Below the pieces are notes generated by a model, which worked only from the letters and a program-made list of their open reading frames with translations, was not told where the DNA came from and did not search any database. Shown here in pieces: positions 63,611-64,000 of a stretch of DNA of 64,000 bases (the stretch's first letter is position 1; each line of letters begins with the position of its first letter). The stretch comes from Acinetobacter sp. WCHAc010034 (GTDB taxonomy: Bacteria > Pseudomonadota > Gammaproteobacteria > Pseudomonadales > Moraxellaceae): assembly GCF_001696615.3 (NCBI RefSeq), contig NZ_CP032279.1, positions 3,566,638-3,630,637 of the forward strand, read 5' to 3'. Made by a program: the position numbers and the translations under genes.

Positions 63611-63617
63611 GACAGCA

Positions 63618-64000
63618 TCAGAACTTGCATTCACTGTTTTTAATGGTGTATTGGTAGGTCTGCTTTTCAGACGCCAGTTTCATATTGACCGTATACGGGT
63701 TCCTGCGCTGAAACTCATGCTCAAACAGCAAATGGCAGTTTTGCAGGGTATTGTTCTTCATCAGCTTTTGAACTTCCTTTAGGCCGATAGCCTGTTCAAA
63801 CTGGGAAAAATCCGGCGTAGTGATAATGCCTTCAATATCAACATGGTTGGCGCGGATTTGATATTTTTCCATCAGCATATTCTGATCGACTTGATAGGGA
63901 AGCGTGCGCGAGTCTTCGTCGCTGATTGCCTCTAAAATTTCATTCAGCGCTTTGGCGTCTTTAATTTTCAAATCGCTGCCTAAAATTTGCTTATTAATTA
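63618..64000 (-). CDS. Uncharacterised protein, 5' truncated by the window edge
   Basis: The frame is open from 64000 leftward, so the start lies outside; about 127 residues are visible. A TTG at 63971 could be taken as a start, but in-frame coding sequence continues upstream of it to the edge. The protein is hydrophilic and mixed alpha/beta (KALNEILEAISDEDSRTLPY, then IEGIITTPDFSQFEQAIGL) with no known motif, signal or membrane helix. I do not recognise the family. Confidence 0.65.
   Translation of the reverse strand, partial: INKQILGSDLKIKDAKALNEILEAISDEDSRTLPYQVDQNMLMEKYQIRANHVDIEGIITTPDFSQFEQAIGLKEVQKLMKNNTLQNCHLLFEHEFQRRNPYTVNMKLASEKQTYQYTIKNSECKF

Noticed and set aside
1..64000. CRISPR arrays, tRNA, rRNA, prophage or insertion sequences
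   Set aside because: No regularly spaced repeats, tRNA T-loop signatures, transposase, integrase or phage structural genes were seen on reading both strands.

Overview
The window is a 64 kb stretch of bacterial core chromosome, most likely from an Acinetobacter species or a close Moraxellaceae relative. The grounds are the house-style proteins (CydAB with a DUF2474 partner, a PutA without the ribbon-helix-helix domain beside a divergent Lrp-type regulator, DUF2797, a YqiJ-like protein), the moderate G+C, and short palindromic intergenic repeats of a kind I associate with that genus. I see no rRNA, tRNA, CRISPR array, prophage or intact insertion sequence.

Layout. 1-2040: end of a cytochrome bd oxidase operon (cydA, cydB, a 36-residue DUF2474 protein). 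2.5-7.5 kb: EamA permease, small zinc-ribbon protein, nitroreductase, HpaI-type aldolase, MgtC-like protein, lpxH, ppiB. 8.2-13.9 kb: glnS, a bestrophin-like channel, an LRAT-domain protein, two small proteins, trmA. 14-22 kb: amino-acid catabolism (putA, Lrp-type regulator, putP, aspA). 22-29.2 kb: a small unknown protein, mfd, HIT protein and a membrane class III nucleotide cyclase; two copies of a structured ~266-bp repeat lie here. 29.2-34.6 kb: complete iscRSUA-hscBA-fdx operon reading leftward, with a near-consensus IscR type 1 site over its promoter. 34.7-38.5 kb: UbiJ-like membrane protein, phasin, HU, PpiD. 38.6-43.9 kb: DUF2797 gene and a divergent unknown gene, PfkB kinase/Rieske/YqiJ-like operon, GNAT, a four-repeat DUF347 membrane protein. 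44-50.2 kb: M16C protease, pldA, ktrB/ktrA potassium uptake. 50.3-53.1 kb: three paralogous uncharacterised genes and a membrane protein. 53.2-64 kb: ilvA, rpiA, YgjP-like metalloprotein, diguanylate cyclase, argC, a membrane-anchored coiled-coil protein, clpS-clpA, ynfA-like gene, and a truncated unknown gene at the right edge.

The most unusual region is 50.2-53.2 kb. Between P1 and P2 of the three paralogues lies a decayed chimera (51142-51303) made of the first codons of ktrA joined in frame to the last ~42 codons of ilvA through 7 shared bases. This is the junction expected from an old tandem duplication of the ktrA-ilvA interval, and it offers an origin for the paralogue family, whose function is unknown. 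Other points to note are the two ~266-bp structured repeats that end in hairpins, a perfect 9-bp inverted repeat next to the start codon of the DUF347 gene, and a hairpin in the iscS-iscU gap. I do not see a clear new defence or mobile system.
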